DNA from: Cliona cf. orientalis
Lineage: Eukaryota > Porifera > Demospongiae > Clionaida > Clionaidae
Assembly (NCBI GenBank): GCA_963930775.1
Contig: OZ005703.1
Location: 4,960,001 to 5,024,000, forward strand
Reading direction: 5' to 3'
Length of the DNA stretch: 64,000 nt
Numbering within the stretch: position 1 is the stretch's first letter; each line of letters opens with the position of its first letter. Positions 32,596 through 43,620 of the stretch are shown piece by piece. The notes under the pieces were generated by a model. The model was not told the DNA's origin. It was given only the letters and a program-made list of their open reading frames with translations, and did no database searches. Both the position numbers and the translations under genes were made by a program.

Positions 32596-32935
32596 TTGAC
32601 CTTAAGTGATTCGATCGTAATTCATACCACTGTAAGCGATTCAACCTTAAGCGATTCGTTGGTAAGCGATTCAACCTTAAGCGATTCGCTGGTAAGCGAT
32701 TCGTTGGTAAGCGATTCAACCTTAAGCGATTCGCTGGTAAGCGATTCAACCTTAAGCGATTCGTTGGTAAGCGATTCAACCTTAAGCGATTCGCTGGTAA
32801 GCGATTCAACCTTAAGCAATTCGATTTCTTCGTAAGCGATTCTTTGATTAGCTTTGCGACTGGTAAGCGATTTATTAACCGTATAGCGATTTTTTTTGGA
32901 AAGCAATTCCACCGCAGGCAATTTGATTGCAAGCT
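32596..32935 (+). repeat. AAGCGATTC word array, left arm
   Basis: About twenty degenerate copies of a 13-17 bp unit, alternating TAAGCGATTCAACCT and TAAGCGATTCGTTGG / GCTGG forms. It decays toward the interior. Confidence 0.9.
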
Positions 32936-32954
32936 ATAATATATTAAACGGCGG

Positions 32955-34050
32955 ATTCGTTTTGTTTTTTTTTGTTTTTTTTTGTCTATAATACTTCTTG
33001 CATAGCAAAGGATGCACAATAGCTGACACAAAAAATAGCTAATCGTGTGTACACCCCATAAATAAAATAACGATACAAAAGTTATAATTATAATAATATA
33101 AATAGGATACAGTATACACAAATGAAGAACGTACATGTATAAATAATGATAAAGTGAATAATAGTTAGTGCAGTAGCCCTTTAAAAGCCTGTAAGCTGCT
33201 CGCAGTAACTTGCTGCTCAGTGAGGTGGTTCCATGCAGTTGCACCACTCGGTACAAACGAATAAAAGAATGCATTTGTTCTCGCAAATGGCTGATGTAGC
33301 AGGTGTGATCTTGCACGCCTCTCACAATAACTTGTAGTCTCTTGAAAGATCGAGGGGAAATCACACAGACCATGAATAATACGAAACATGTGCTGTAATT
33401 TTAAATGCAATCGACGATGCTGTAAAGATGGTAAGTCGACCATTTGCATAAGCTGTGTATAGCCCTGGTCCCACTTGCGAGTAATAAGTTTCATGGCAAA
33501 CTTTTGTACCCCTTCCAATGCATCAACGTCTTTTTGGAGGTAAGGATCCCATAAAGGGGCTGCATACTCTAGATGCGGCCTAACGAGTGAGAGATACAGC
33601 TGCTTCATTGTGCTGGGTGTATATAGCATGATTATAAAAATTGTCGATACAGCAGACCAAGCAGTTTCCTAGCTTTTGAACAAACCATAGCTATATGGTC
33701 TGACCAGCTTAGGTTGCTCCTCAAGAGAACTCCAAGGTACTTAAAAATTTCAACTCTTTCCAATGGAACTCCATTCAAATAAAAGGTGAACGTATAGGAC
33801 ACACTGGGTTTCCTCGATATTATCATGTACTTGCACTTGGTGGCATTAAGTTTTAGATAATTGGAACTTGCCCACTGTTCTACTTCTTCTATGTCATGTT
33901 GGATGGCTCTAGCGTCCTGTGGACTAGCAATTAATCGATAAAGTAGGACATCATCTGCATAAAGAACACACTGAGAAAGTGGTGAAAGGGAGATGGTAGT
34001 AATATCATTTATATAGATCAAAAATAAAAGAGGGCCTAACACCGCCCAAA
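32955..34050 (-). mobile_element. 5'-truncated LINE inside the TIR element
   Basis: On the minus strand the RT reads from just before VLGPLLFLIYINDI through YADDVLLYR, then FKYLGVLLRSNLSWSDH, YLSLVRPHLEYAAPLWDPYL, LEGVQKFAMKL and the C-terminal PFARTNAFF ... AWNHL. There is one frame change near 33630. The 3' UTR (CTATTGTGCATCCTTTGC) and A-rich tail are at 32955-33020. It is the same family as 26217-30391. Confidence 0.88.
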
Positions 34051-34400
34051 TAACTAGAGCTCTGTTTACAGTGTACCCGCGTGCTGGTGGCTGCATCTAC
34101 ATGTAGCTGCAGATCGCCTGTTGACGATCTTTACCTACATATGCGAAATAGTTATGCGTACATGGCCTGATGTTGGGTATGGTTGATAGGCGTGGCCATA
34201 AAACGCAGTGTTTACGACGTTCGTGGGCTTCATTAAACGATTAGAGGCATAATGGAGCCAATTATTCGACGATTCCGACGGATTCCCTGTGCTTATGAGT
34301 CACTCACATGCCTAGATCATCAGATCTGGCGATTTTCGTGTTGACGACAGACAAACCCGATTGCTTCACACCTTGCTGCGTATGCGCGCGCGGGATAACT
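34050..34400 (-). repeat. Dispersed repeat family member (partial)
   Basis: It shares AACTAGAGCTCTGT at one side and TCTGGCGATTTTCGTG, then GCGCGCG.GG.ATAA, at the other with 57797-58195 in the same orientation. The middle is diverged. Confidence 0.6.
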
Positions 34401-34477
34401 AGCAAAGAAGAGGTGTGGCTGGTGTTTTAAGGCAATAATGAAGGTAGAAGCGGTAGGTAGCTTACCAAGGTATCGCT

Positions 34478-34750
34478 TACCGCTTAAGGTTGAATCGCTT
34501 ACTAACAAATCGATTAGGGTTGAATCGCTTACCAACGAATCGCTTAGGGTCGAATCGCTTACCAACGAATCGCTTAGGGTCGAATCGCGTACTTACCAAT
34601 GAATCGCTTAATCGCTTAGTGTCGAATCGTTTACCAACGAATCGCTTAAGGTTGAATCGCTACCAACGAATCGCTTAAGGTTGAATCGATTACCAGCGAA
34701 TCGCTTAAGGTTGAATCGCTTACCAACGAATCGCTTACCAGCGAATCGCT
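34478..34750 (-). repeat. AAGCGATTC word array, right arm
   Basis: The same words as 32596-32935 but in opposite orientation (AATCGCTTACCAACG, AATCGCTTAAGGTTG). This is the inner part of the right terminal inverted repeat, separated from the outer part (36613-36702) by a nested insertion. Confidence 0.9.
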
Positions 34751-34759
34751 TAAGGTACC

Positions 34760-36606
34760 ATTTAATTGCGTGGGCGTGAGCGTCAGGAATGGCTAATTCA
34801 ATTAGCGAATCGTGAAGGGGCGTGGCCGAAGAGGCCATACGAGTGCTTTTGGTCGAAGGTGGGCGTGTCCAGAATCGGCCAGGGATGATTATGCGCGTGT
34901 AATTAGCGACCGGAAGTGGCCCCTGAAGAAAAGGCCGGTAATTGCCCACATCAAGCAAGATCAAAGCATTCTTGCTTAACTATTAACCGCAACGACAAAT
35001 TAAACACTAAGTAGAAAAAAAAAAGCAAATTTAAATAATTAAATAAATAATCTAATTCATGGGGGGGTTGGGAGCACTTGGGGGGATAATTTTTACATGG
35101 GCACGCAGAATGGGTCGAAACTAGAGATTTGATCCTGGGGAATTTTGATTCACGCCTTAGAATTAAAGTTACAGCCCTTTGAAGTTACCCCATATGTTTG
35201 TATAGGAAGCCATGCATTTGCAATGTTTTCCGCCCACGCGCTACGTGAGGGGCGGGGCCACGCGCGCACATTAACGTGACGACCATTACCCACTTTGATC
35301 AAAATTGATGTATAGGCTGCCTGCTTGCATTGTATGGCTCTACTATGCATCCAGCTCAACTATGTGGCAGTTTTCGAACAATTTTTTTTTTCTGCTTAGT
35401 GTTCTGGTCGCCTTGAAAATTATACACTAAGTTATACACTAAGTAGAAAAAAAGAAAAGATTTAAATAATTAAATAATTAAATAATCTAATTCATGGGGA
35501 GTTTGGGAGTACTTGGGGAGATAATTTTTACATGGGCACGCAGAATGGGTCGAAACTAGAGATTTGACCGGACAGATTTTTGATTCACACCTTACAATTA
35601 AAGTTACGGCCCTTTGAAGTTTCCCCATATGTTTGTACAGGGAAGCCATGCGTTTGCAATGTTTCTGCCCACGCGCTACGTGAGGGGCGGGGCCACGCGC
35701 GCACATAAACGTGACGACCATTACCAACTTTTTGACAAAATTGAAATTTAGGCTGCCTGCTTGCATTGTATGGTTCCACTATGCACCCAGCTTGATTATA
35801 TGGTGGTTTTTGGACAATTTTTTTCTGCTTAGTGTTCAGGTCGCCTTGAAAAAAAAAAAAAAAAAAAAAGCTAATTAGGCCTAATTAAGCATGTGGGCGT
35901 GTTCCTGGCACTGTGTGGAGTGTGTGCGTGTGCGTTAATGTAGGTTTTATTGCTTCCGATTGGGCGTGGCTTCACGGGCCAGTGCTTGGACATCGGGGCC
36001 GGGGACTTGGCTGCGGCGATAGGTGGGCGTGTCCCGGATGCGGTGGTGACCTTTGACCCCGTCCAGGAGGCTTTGGGGGCGTGGCAGGAGGTCAAAGGTG
36101 AGGCCATGTCTGTTAATGAGGCACTGTACGGCGGTGCGATCGAGGGGCCTGTACGGCTGGACGGAAGCTGACGATGGTTTGAAGCGGATGTGGTTGCGAT
36201 GACGTGTTGTTACTCCGCCCACACAGGAAATGAGGTGAGCTCTTGTGTGGGCGGTGTGGCAGAACGGCCTCCAAGTGTTTGTGTGTGTTTTGGCCTTGAG
36301 GAAGCTGTGTGTTTTAATTGGGATTGATTGTGGGCTTCCGGTGGACATCCGGTGGTTAGTAGGCACTTGATTGAGAATGGTGGTCCTTGGGGAACAGGGT
36401 GGGGCTGTTTTGGGCGTGGCCTGGCCCCTCCCTTCCGGCTCGGCTTCCGGTCCATGGAGGATATTAAATGAACACTTCCGGCTCTAGCAGCCACACCCCT
36501 GAGACCTGTGCAATTAAAAGGGCGTGGTTACACAACATGCACCTCACTAATGACTTTGATGTGGTTTAGGTGTCATATCCCCCACCTCACGCCCACGCAA
36601 TTTAAT
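34760..36606. mobile_element. Nested 1.85-kb TIR element
   Basis: The ends are inverted repeats: ATTTAATTGCGTGGGCGTGA and, reverse-complemented from the right, ATTAAATTGCGTGGGCGTGA. Both sides are flanked by GGTACC. GGTACC is its own complement, so it may be a TSD or part of the terminus. The element interrupts the right word array of the 4.1-kb element. It contains an approximately 430-bp tandem duplication and GC-richer sequence with many GGGCGTG motifs. No coding region is recognised. Confidence 0.7.
35000..35860 (+). repeat. Tandem duplication of about 430 bp
   Basis: Two units, each starting at CACTAAGTAGAAAAAA. Both contain ACATGGGCACGCAGAATGGG, CACGCGCTACGTGAGGGGCG and TTTTTCTGCTTAGTGTTC. 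They are highly similar. Interleaved minus-strand ORFs are by-products. Confidence 0.85.
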
Positions 36607-36708
36607 GGTACCTTAAGGTTGAATCGCTTACAGTGGAATGAATTACGATCGAATCACTTAAGGTCGAATCATAGTGCGTGTGTGTCTCTCTCGGCCACCG
36701 TAACTAAG

Positions 36709-37150
36709 CAAACATCACAGCCTCAACCCCACTAACATCATGTCACAAGACAAGGGATGGAATCAGAAGGGTCAGCTTCTTTATCTGCCATAGACCAAGG
36801 CCTGTGCAATTTCGGTCTTGCTGGGTAACACAGTCAAATGCACCTGAGTAGCTAAGTAGTGCTAATTTGCTGCCTGGCCAAACAAGCCCCTGTGGGCCCT
36901 ACCCCATGTTGTGCATGAATAGGCTTCCAATGTCCACCAGGGCCCAAGTCCTAGAACATGGATTATCTTGCGCTAATTAGATGTTGCCATTAATTTTAAT
37001 ATCGTCAGTTGAATTTTCTACATAGCTATCCCTCCTCGTGCGACAGTTGCACTGAGTGGCTAACCATGGGCTGAAATGTTTTGCGACAACAGTACATGAT
37101 TCTTGTAGGAATTTTGGAACAAAAAAGTATTCCATAATAGCCCCCCGGGC
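36709..37150. other. Intergenic, no gene recognised
   Basis: Flank of the TIR element (ACAGCCTCAACCCC) grading into the duplicated upstream region of the kinase-Kelch locus. No protein-like frame. Confidence 0.5.
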
Positions 37151-37458
37151 ATGCAAGCAAAAGTACAAGCGGGCAAAAGCAATCAAAGGTTACAAGACAG
37201 GTGCAATGGTCAAGGCAGGCAAAAACCCACTCCTGTATCCCTACCAAATCCTAATGGGTGGCTCCAGGCCAGCTACTCGTGCCAATAACCCATAATAAAA
37301 AGCTGTTAGATGGCATTTGAATTCCAGTGAGGTCTAGTGTGTAAGATTATACCTAATTACAGTTGCTACTATGCCTCAGCCAATGGAATGATCAATCTAC
37401 GGTATTTTCATAGAATACCTTTAAACGTCATAAATCTCTCGAGCTTCACCCTCAGTAC

Positions 37459-38404
37459 TGTGAGACGACCCCTTACAGTATGTAATGTCATGTCTTACTT
37501 AGCTACTTGAGTTTGGGTTTGCCAAAACTGGTAGATTCATGGAAGCTTGCTGGTAAGCACATCAAGGAGGCCCAGTGAAGGCAAAAATATCAGTACGACA
37601 GAAGGTCTAAGGAACTGGACTTGAAAGTCGGGGATCAGGTTATGGTTTACATGCCACAGGAAAAGAAGGGAAAGTCTCAAAAGGTAGCCAGGCCTTATTT
37701 TGTCTCATATCATGTGCCAAATGTAATACCATCTAATGTGGAGGTGTGTTTGGTAGACAAACCAGCGGAACCATCTATCTTTGTGTCTTTGGATAGGGTT
37801 CATGTTTGCTATCCAGAATTGGGAGATGTATCTGACATGGAAGAAGAAAGTGAAGGCTATGCAAACAAACAAGGTGATACTGGAACACAGGTTCGAAGGT
37901 CGGGTCCAGTCACATGTACACACTCACAGATCTGCAAGGCGCATTCAAACTAACACTGTAACGTGAGCTAAAATCATTAATGGAAGAAAAAAAACGTTTG
38001 TGTATGTCAGATTACTGTGTATGCATGCTGTTGATTTGTATCCTCCTGTCAGTTATGTTAAGAAGTGTAGTTATCTCTTTTTTGTATGTTTACTGATGTG
38101 TTCCGTGGAAGGTTGACATGTGAACTTTCTGATTCATTTGGAGTTTTGTCAAGCTGTGAACTTTAAAGGAGGGGGATGTGTAAGACGACCCCTTACTGTA
38201 TGCAATGTCATGTGTTATGCATCATTAGTTTTGGCGGCCGTAAACCAGTCATACCAGTTTGGTGGGTCAGACAGAACTGGTTTTATCCAGTCCAGTAGTT
38301 AGTAAGTTGTTGAGCTTTATCAGATGCCATGTCTTTGTCTTCGTCTCTTCTCTAAGTATATAATCTTCATCTACTACTAGTCAGTCAAGAGTGAGTACCT
38401 TACA
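37459..38404 (+). mobile_element. Internally deleted Ty3/gypsy LTR retrotransposon
   Basis: A partial 5' LTR (TGTGAGACGACCCCTTACAG) is followed after about 45 bp by the end of pol. The integrase C-terminus is readable at about 37621-37840 (LKVGDQVMVYMP ... FVSLDRVHVCYPELGD). Next comes a purine tract (AAAGGAGGGGG) and a 228-bp 3' LTR (38177-38404) running TGTG to TTACA. Flanks CAGTAC and AATACC against the uninterrupted CAATAC of copy 2 suggest a 4-5 bp TSD. Most of gag-pol is missing. Confidence 0.8.
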
Positions 38405-38557
38405 ATACCAAGGATCCACTGGCTTCGATATCTAACCTATAATAGCTATTATCGGCTTCCAGCCTCGTGTAGCTAGCTATTTGAGGCTCACCTGAATAAG
38501 CCCTTGCTGCTAGTGATCAATCATCACTGAGTTTGCCAGTGCTACACCCAAACTACG

Positions 38558-41170
38558 ATGGAGGGGCATTATATTGAAATGCCTGATCTTGCATCTTTTG
38601 TTGTACCCAATGTTCATCCCACAGGGCGAGAGCTTGGTAAGGGAGCTTATGGGAGTGTGGAGGAGGTGGAAATCCTGGGATCTGTGTGCGCAGCCAAAAA
38701 AATCCATGCTGAGTTTCTTAATATTGGTAGCCATGAAGATATCTCACATATGATCACTAAGTTCACAAGTGAGTGCAAGCTAATGAGCATGCTCTGTCAT
38801 CCTCACATTGTCCAGTTTCTTGGTATATGCCATCTTCCTGAGGCAAGGCTACCTTGCCTTGTGATGGAGCGTCTGGATACAAGCCTTCATGATCTATTGG
38901 AGACCAGCCCCAATCTGCCACTAGCTGTCAAAAAATCAGTTCTTCTTGATACCGCCCGGGGTCTCCTGTACCTTCACAACCACTCTCCACCAATTATTCA
39001 TCGAGATCTCACTGCAAGGAATGTGCTCCTCAATTCTGCCATGGTAGCCAAAATTGCCGACTTGGGTGTGGCTCGCATTGTGAACCTCCAACCAGACCAG
39101 CTAGCTACGATGACCCAAGGACCTGGAAATATCGTCTACATGCCCCCCGAGGCAATGGGCGAGCACACACAATACAATACCTCACTCGATATCTTCTCAT
39201 TTGGTAATATTTCTCTCTTTACCCTCACCCAGGAGTTTATTGGACCAAAGCTCAAGGCTGCTACGTACACTGATGGTACAGGAAAGATCAATGCACGCTC
39301 TGAAATTGAGCGACGTGAGTATGGCTTTTGTATCATTTATCGTGGTCTGGGAAAAGATAATGTACTTGCACAGCTAACACGAGACTGTCTTCAAAACCAC
39401 CCTGCTTACCGCCCTAACGCTGCTGATCTTGTTGAAAGGATCAAGAGAATATCATCAGATATGGTACTGCCAAGCAAACTTGACTTGATGAAGCAGCTAT
39501 CAAGTAAGGAGAAAGAAAATAAGGAGATGGCAGATGAAATCAAGCTGCTACAAGACATGATGTCATCTCAACAGCTAACATTGCAAACACAATCTTCAAT
39601 TCAACGGAAAGAGATAGAGACCAAGGACACACAATTGATAGAGCTTCAAAAGGTGATACATACCCAGGAAGAACAAATACAAGACATCCAAAAGAGGCTG
39701 GCAGACATGATGGCACAGGTAAACTCCTATAAAATTAATCACCGCAGATAGGTTAGGTATAGTTGCAGGCCAATGGTTGATTCCATTGCATAGCAGGGTA
39801 TCAGGTTGAACTGTACAAAGTAGGCTAGCATTGGCCATCATATATTTATTAAGTTGATTTGTGCTTTACATACTGAGTAATTTATCTTGAAGCTTCTTTA
39901 TTATAGGGAAGTGTATCCCGTGAGGAGGCAAGACAGTTTCAAGCACAGATAAACAAAATGAAAGTAAGTGCAGATATCATGCAGTACTTTGCATGCTCAG
40001 AAGGATGTTAAGATAAAACAGCCCAATCAAAAATTGTATTGAGCCTTTACACAGTCTGGGCAATTAAATATTTTTGTAGCTATAAGGCTATCATAATAAT
40101 TATATCATTGTTCATTGCAACTTTTCGTCCTTTTCATGCAATCATTATTGATGCTGCTTTCTCTCATGTGACAGCCTGCACATGACGAGGTGATATTTCC
40201 ATTGACATTTAAGTGGGAGAAACGAAATAATTTACCTCATTGTGTAAGCACCACAGATTCATGCATCATCAATGGCAAGATGTATATCAATATTGGTGGC
40301 AGTTTTCTTCTTGAGTATGCCTCTGAAACTGATACCTGGATAAATCTATTAGTACCTACTACACAGCATGGACTAGTTTCCCTCAATGGAAAGCTCACTC
40401 TTGTGGGAGGACTTATGAAAGAATCCACTGAGGTTCTGAACTATTCACGTTCAATTCGAGTTTGGGACAGTAATTCTAAGCAATGGATAGAGCCCTATCC
40501 ACCAATGCCAATGGGAAGATGCTACTCAGGCTGTTCCAGTTACAAACACTATTTAATTATTGCTGGCGGGGAGATAGAAGGGAAAGTTCAGACTACTTCA
40601 GTGGAAATCCTAGACACTAAAATTGGACAATGGTTCAAAGCTCCACCAATGATGTATAATGGAAAGAATATTCAATTGGTAACAATTGGACAAAGTTTAT
40701 ATGCTTATTTTACGTATCGGGGTGTGCTTACCGCTTCTAAATTCCTATTGAGGGTCTCCCTACCAACTCTCATCTCACACACTCTGCAAGGAGAGAATCG
40801 TGATACATCCATCTGGGAGAAGATACCAGACGTACCATTGTACTTGACAACACTTTTTTCGATCGGCAACATGCTACTGACAGCTGGAGGCAACCCTAGT
40901 GGGATGGTTGGTGCTGTACTATCAGCTCTGCATATCAAAAATAATTATTCAAGTGCAGATATCCACCTCTTCAACCCCCACACAAACCAATGGCTCAAGA
41001 TTGGGGAGTTGCCTGAATCGAGAATGCTTTGTGCCTGCTGTGTGTTACCATCAGGTAAGCTGCTAGTGGCTGGAGGAGAACATTTATCAACAATGAGTGG
41101 AAGTGGCACCCTATCCACAGTCTACACAGGAACAATTGCTGGATCATTTTTTGAACCACCACACTACTGA
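38558..41170 (+). CDS. Protein kinase / coiled-coil / Kelch-repeat protein, copy 1
   Basis: Three exons: 38558-39718, 39907-39963 and 40175-41170, with GT-AG phase-0 introns. Exon 1 encodes a tyrosine-kinase-like domain (residues about 20-300). It has a glycine loop GKGAYGSV, the lysine in CAAKKI, the catalytic loop HRDLTARN, and DLG in place of DFG. The activation segment ends MPPEA and the late Arg is in HPAYRPNAADL. A coiled coil (about 310-405) continues into exon 2. Exon 3 gives Kelch-type blades (NGKMYINIGG, LIIAGGEIEG ... VEILD, DIHLFNPHTNQWLKIGELP, LLVAGGEH). Likely an intracellular kinase using its Kelch propeller to bind partners. All exon joins keep the frame and the key residues are present, so it looks functional. 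A near-identical copy lies at 61518. Confidence 0.88.
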
Positions 41171-42379
41171 TAAGTACTGAGTATTTTTAATATACACCTT
41201 CACGGTAGCTATCAAGAGCATAATAGCCTTATTTGTAACCACATGATACCAATAGCATTAACAACCTTATACCTACTATAATATGTCTGCTTATATCAGT
41301 ATGGGAACAAACAGATAATAATATTATTATAATATGGATGATTTTGTATGATACATTTACTAATTACACACAATTAGTCCCTTAAGCATAAGGATCTGTA
41401 ATGGCCTTATCTTAGGTACTTACTACAAAGAAAAGTCCCAAAAAGCTGATCAAAATGTCGCAGTGAATGCATTGGAGTGCAGAATCCTGACCGCTGCATC
41501 ACTCCAGGTAGTATGCATGGCTGTGACTATATTCCTTCAATCTCACAGTGCATACTTGTTCTACTGGTATCAGGAGTAGATTACAGAGTATTGAACTATC
41601 TACAGTATACAAACCCTATAGCAGGCCAGGTGCTCGTCACTCTTTTTTTGCAAAAAAAAGAGTGACGTTCATCCTTCACTTTTTGCAGCGTGCTCTCTTG
41701 ACTACAAATCTAAGAGTAGGGGAAGGAACATGACTAATCAGATCACAGTATTTATTACAACTAGGATCTAAAGATCTCAAGTTCTAGGCATCTATGCGTG
41801 TTGTAAAAACAACAAATCGGTACATACTGGTGAAAAACCGGTTTCTACACTTCGAATTGCTGAAAATGGGTAAGCTTACTAGCACTACAAATCATGCATT
41901 TTCTATTTAGCATGCCTGTGGTACATACTGGTGAAAAACCGGTTTCTACACACTTCGAATTGCTGAAAATGGGTAAGCTTACTAGCACTACAAATCGTGC
42001 ATTTTCTATTCAGCATGCCTGTGGTTTATCCACCACATGCACTCTACTGGCATAATAATAATAGTATTATGCTGATGCAACTGCACATGCTCAAGCTAAG
42101 TGTAGGAAAGGATCGACAAGTCATAAAATTTAATTACATTATTAATAACAGATCTGAGTATTGCAATATGCTACAACGGCAAGAGAATGTGCAGGGTCTA
42201 GAGAGCATAATGGTTGAGCATGATAGACAGGGTAGCTAAGTACTGTGCACACGGGTATACATTATATATTCCCATGCAACAACTACATAGCCAATAACAA
42301 TAATTTTTAATTGGTACACTCTTTGGTACAAATATGACAAAAACATTCTCATGAGAGCTCATGCAAGTGTACACAACTC
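41171..42379. other. Intergenic, repeat-rich
   Basis: Contains a perfect hairpin at 41638-41664 (CACTCTTTTTTTGC paired with its complement) and a dispersed repeat at 41815-42240. No protein-like frame. Confidence 0.5.
41815..42240 (+). repeat. Dispersed repeat with internal tandem block
   Basis: A block of about 105 bp from TACATACTGGTGAAAAACCG through AGCATGCCTGTGG is present twice in tandem (about 41822 and 41920). The following part (CTGCACATGCTCAAGCT) matches the minus strand of 57797-58060, so all belong to one repeat family. Confidence 0.75.
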
Positions 42380-42716
42380 TTATAGGAATTCTCTCATGAA
42401 CTGGTTGACCTCCTCCAGAGCATCCTGCTGCACCCAGTGACTGCAGTCAGCAGTGTGTCTACAGAGTATAAGAAAGAGAAAGAGAGGGGGAGAGAGAGAG
42501 AATTAAGGAAAAAAAAGAGAGAGAAGGAAAGAAAGAAGGTGAGAGAGGGAGAGAGAGAAGAAAAGAAAGAGAGTGAGAGAGAGAGAGGTGGGAATAAGTC
42601 TTAGAATGAAAACATGAGGAAACAAAGAAGTTTATTATTTACCTGACAGAGATATTAGTAGCAACAGTGTTATGTAAGTCAGCCATGTCTTTCTTTGCAG
42701 CCACATCACTATCACC
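42380..42716 (-). pseudogene. Last two exons of an alpha/beta-hydrolase (epoxide-hydrolase-like)
   Basis: On the minus strand, exon 42643-42716 (GDSDVAAKKDMADLHNTV) joins exon 42380-42458 (HTADCSHWVQQDALEEVNQF ... stop) through a GT-AG intron holding a GA-rich microsatellite. The joined end matches the C-terminus of epoxide-hydrolase-type alpha/beta hydrolases, where the catalytic His sits in a SHWVQ context. Upstream exons would lie at higher coordinates, but the spacer (42717-43012), a transposon and then an unrelated gene follow. It is probably a 3' fragment, or a gene whose upstream exons were displaced. Confidence 0.65.
42478..42590. repeat. GA-rich microsatellite
   Basis: Imperfect (GA)n / GAAA purine tract, within the hydrolase intron. 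Confidence 0.9.
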
Positions 42717-43620
42717 CTGCAGAGTACAAGCTTAGGCATATATAACATATCATCTACATGTACATAAGGGAGTCTAGAATCAATTAGCTTAGATGGACTT
42801 CGATCCCTCAGAGAGCCTATAAATAATACTAGTCTAGCTTCATCCCGCCTTGAGGAGGATTCGAGCTAGCATCGAATCGAAACGTCGACAAGATAAGTTT
42901 CTTGTGTTCCAGTTACTGTTATCTACATGAGACCTTCATTCACATTCCACATTAATTTTTCACTTTTGGGTTACACCACTTTAGTTCTGCATGAGCCCTT
43001 CATATTATTATCTACGGTGGCCGAGAAGGGCCATTCCAAACTCGAGAGTCGATCATTTCCAAAGTTGATATTTCCAAACTTGACATTTCTAATGTTGTCA
43101 TTTCCAAACTTGACATTTCTAATACTGTCATTTCCAAACTTGGCTTTTCTGAACTTGATCGTGGTACACGTATGCATGCGCGGCGGTACGCATGTCATGT
43201 GACTAACATAATGCACCCCGTGATCCACCGTTGGCTATTCATGATCAGAGGAGGTTGGACAAGGTCTCATACATGATTGAGGAATTTTTGGAATTGGGTA
43301 ATAAAACTTGGCCAGATAGTCTATGTTCAGAAGAGATATCTGTGCCCAACCTGTGCCCCGTGAGAAAATCAACCACGGGATACCTTTGAGCTCCTTTACG
43401 TACATGGAATGCGATGGAATATATTGTAAATATGCACCCCATCATATAAGTAACACTATTAAAAATTCTTGATGATCACAATAGGCCAGGATGCGATGTT
43501 TCATCATTATGGAGTCACTGATAAAGTATTATCCCACAATTCAAAGATTTTTGTCTTTATGTATTGCACTATGCATGTCCGACCTCCTCTGATTCATGAT
43601 GAACGCGATGGAGCATTTGC

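Larger units (their letters stand above)
32561..36702. mobile_element. 4.1-kb TIR element with 6-bp TSD, word-repeat arms
   Basis: Both ends read inward TACGGTGGCCGAGAGAGACA and stay nearly identical for about 93 bp. The flanking hexamer ACTAAG is duplicated (32555-32560 and 36703-36708). Inside each end are arrays of AAGCGATTC words. No transposase is recognisable, so it is non-autonomous. It has been invaded by a minus-strand LINE (32955-34050), by a dispersed repeat (34050-34400) and by a second TIR element (34760-36606). A probable unoccupied homologue of the insertion site lies at about 57268-57310. Confidence 0.85.
37151..41170 (+). repeat. Segmental duplication of the kinase-Kelch locus, copy 1
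   Basis: It matches 60640-64000 in direct orientation, from AAAAGTACAAGCGGGCAAAA in the upstream flank through all three exons and both introns. A deleted gypsy element (37459-38404) is private to this copy, and a MITE at 60809-61175 is private to the other. Confidence 0.9.

Noticed and set aside
32596-32921. ORFs reading repeated SDSLVSDSTL or ESLKVESLT peptides
   Set aside because: They are translations of the AAGCGATTC word array, not a protein repeat gene.
32596-34750. CRISPR-like array
   Set aside because: The units are contiguous degenerate words with no unique spacers, in a eukaryotic inverted-repeat element.
35471-36495. Several overlapping ORFs on both strands in the GC-richer part of the nested element
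   Set aside because: No recognisable domain. They arise from the ~430-bp tandem repeat and GGGCGTG-rich sequence.
41638-41664. Perfect hairpin CACTCTTTTTTTGC with its complement
   Set aside because: Notable but low-complexity. No terminator or RNA gene can be supported in this context.
42840-42925. Motif CGAATCGAAACGTCGAC preceded by a CTTGAGGAGGA segment, resembling 3' ends of some retroelements
   Set aside because: Too short and without an adjoining reverse transcriptase; not enough to call an element.
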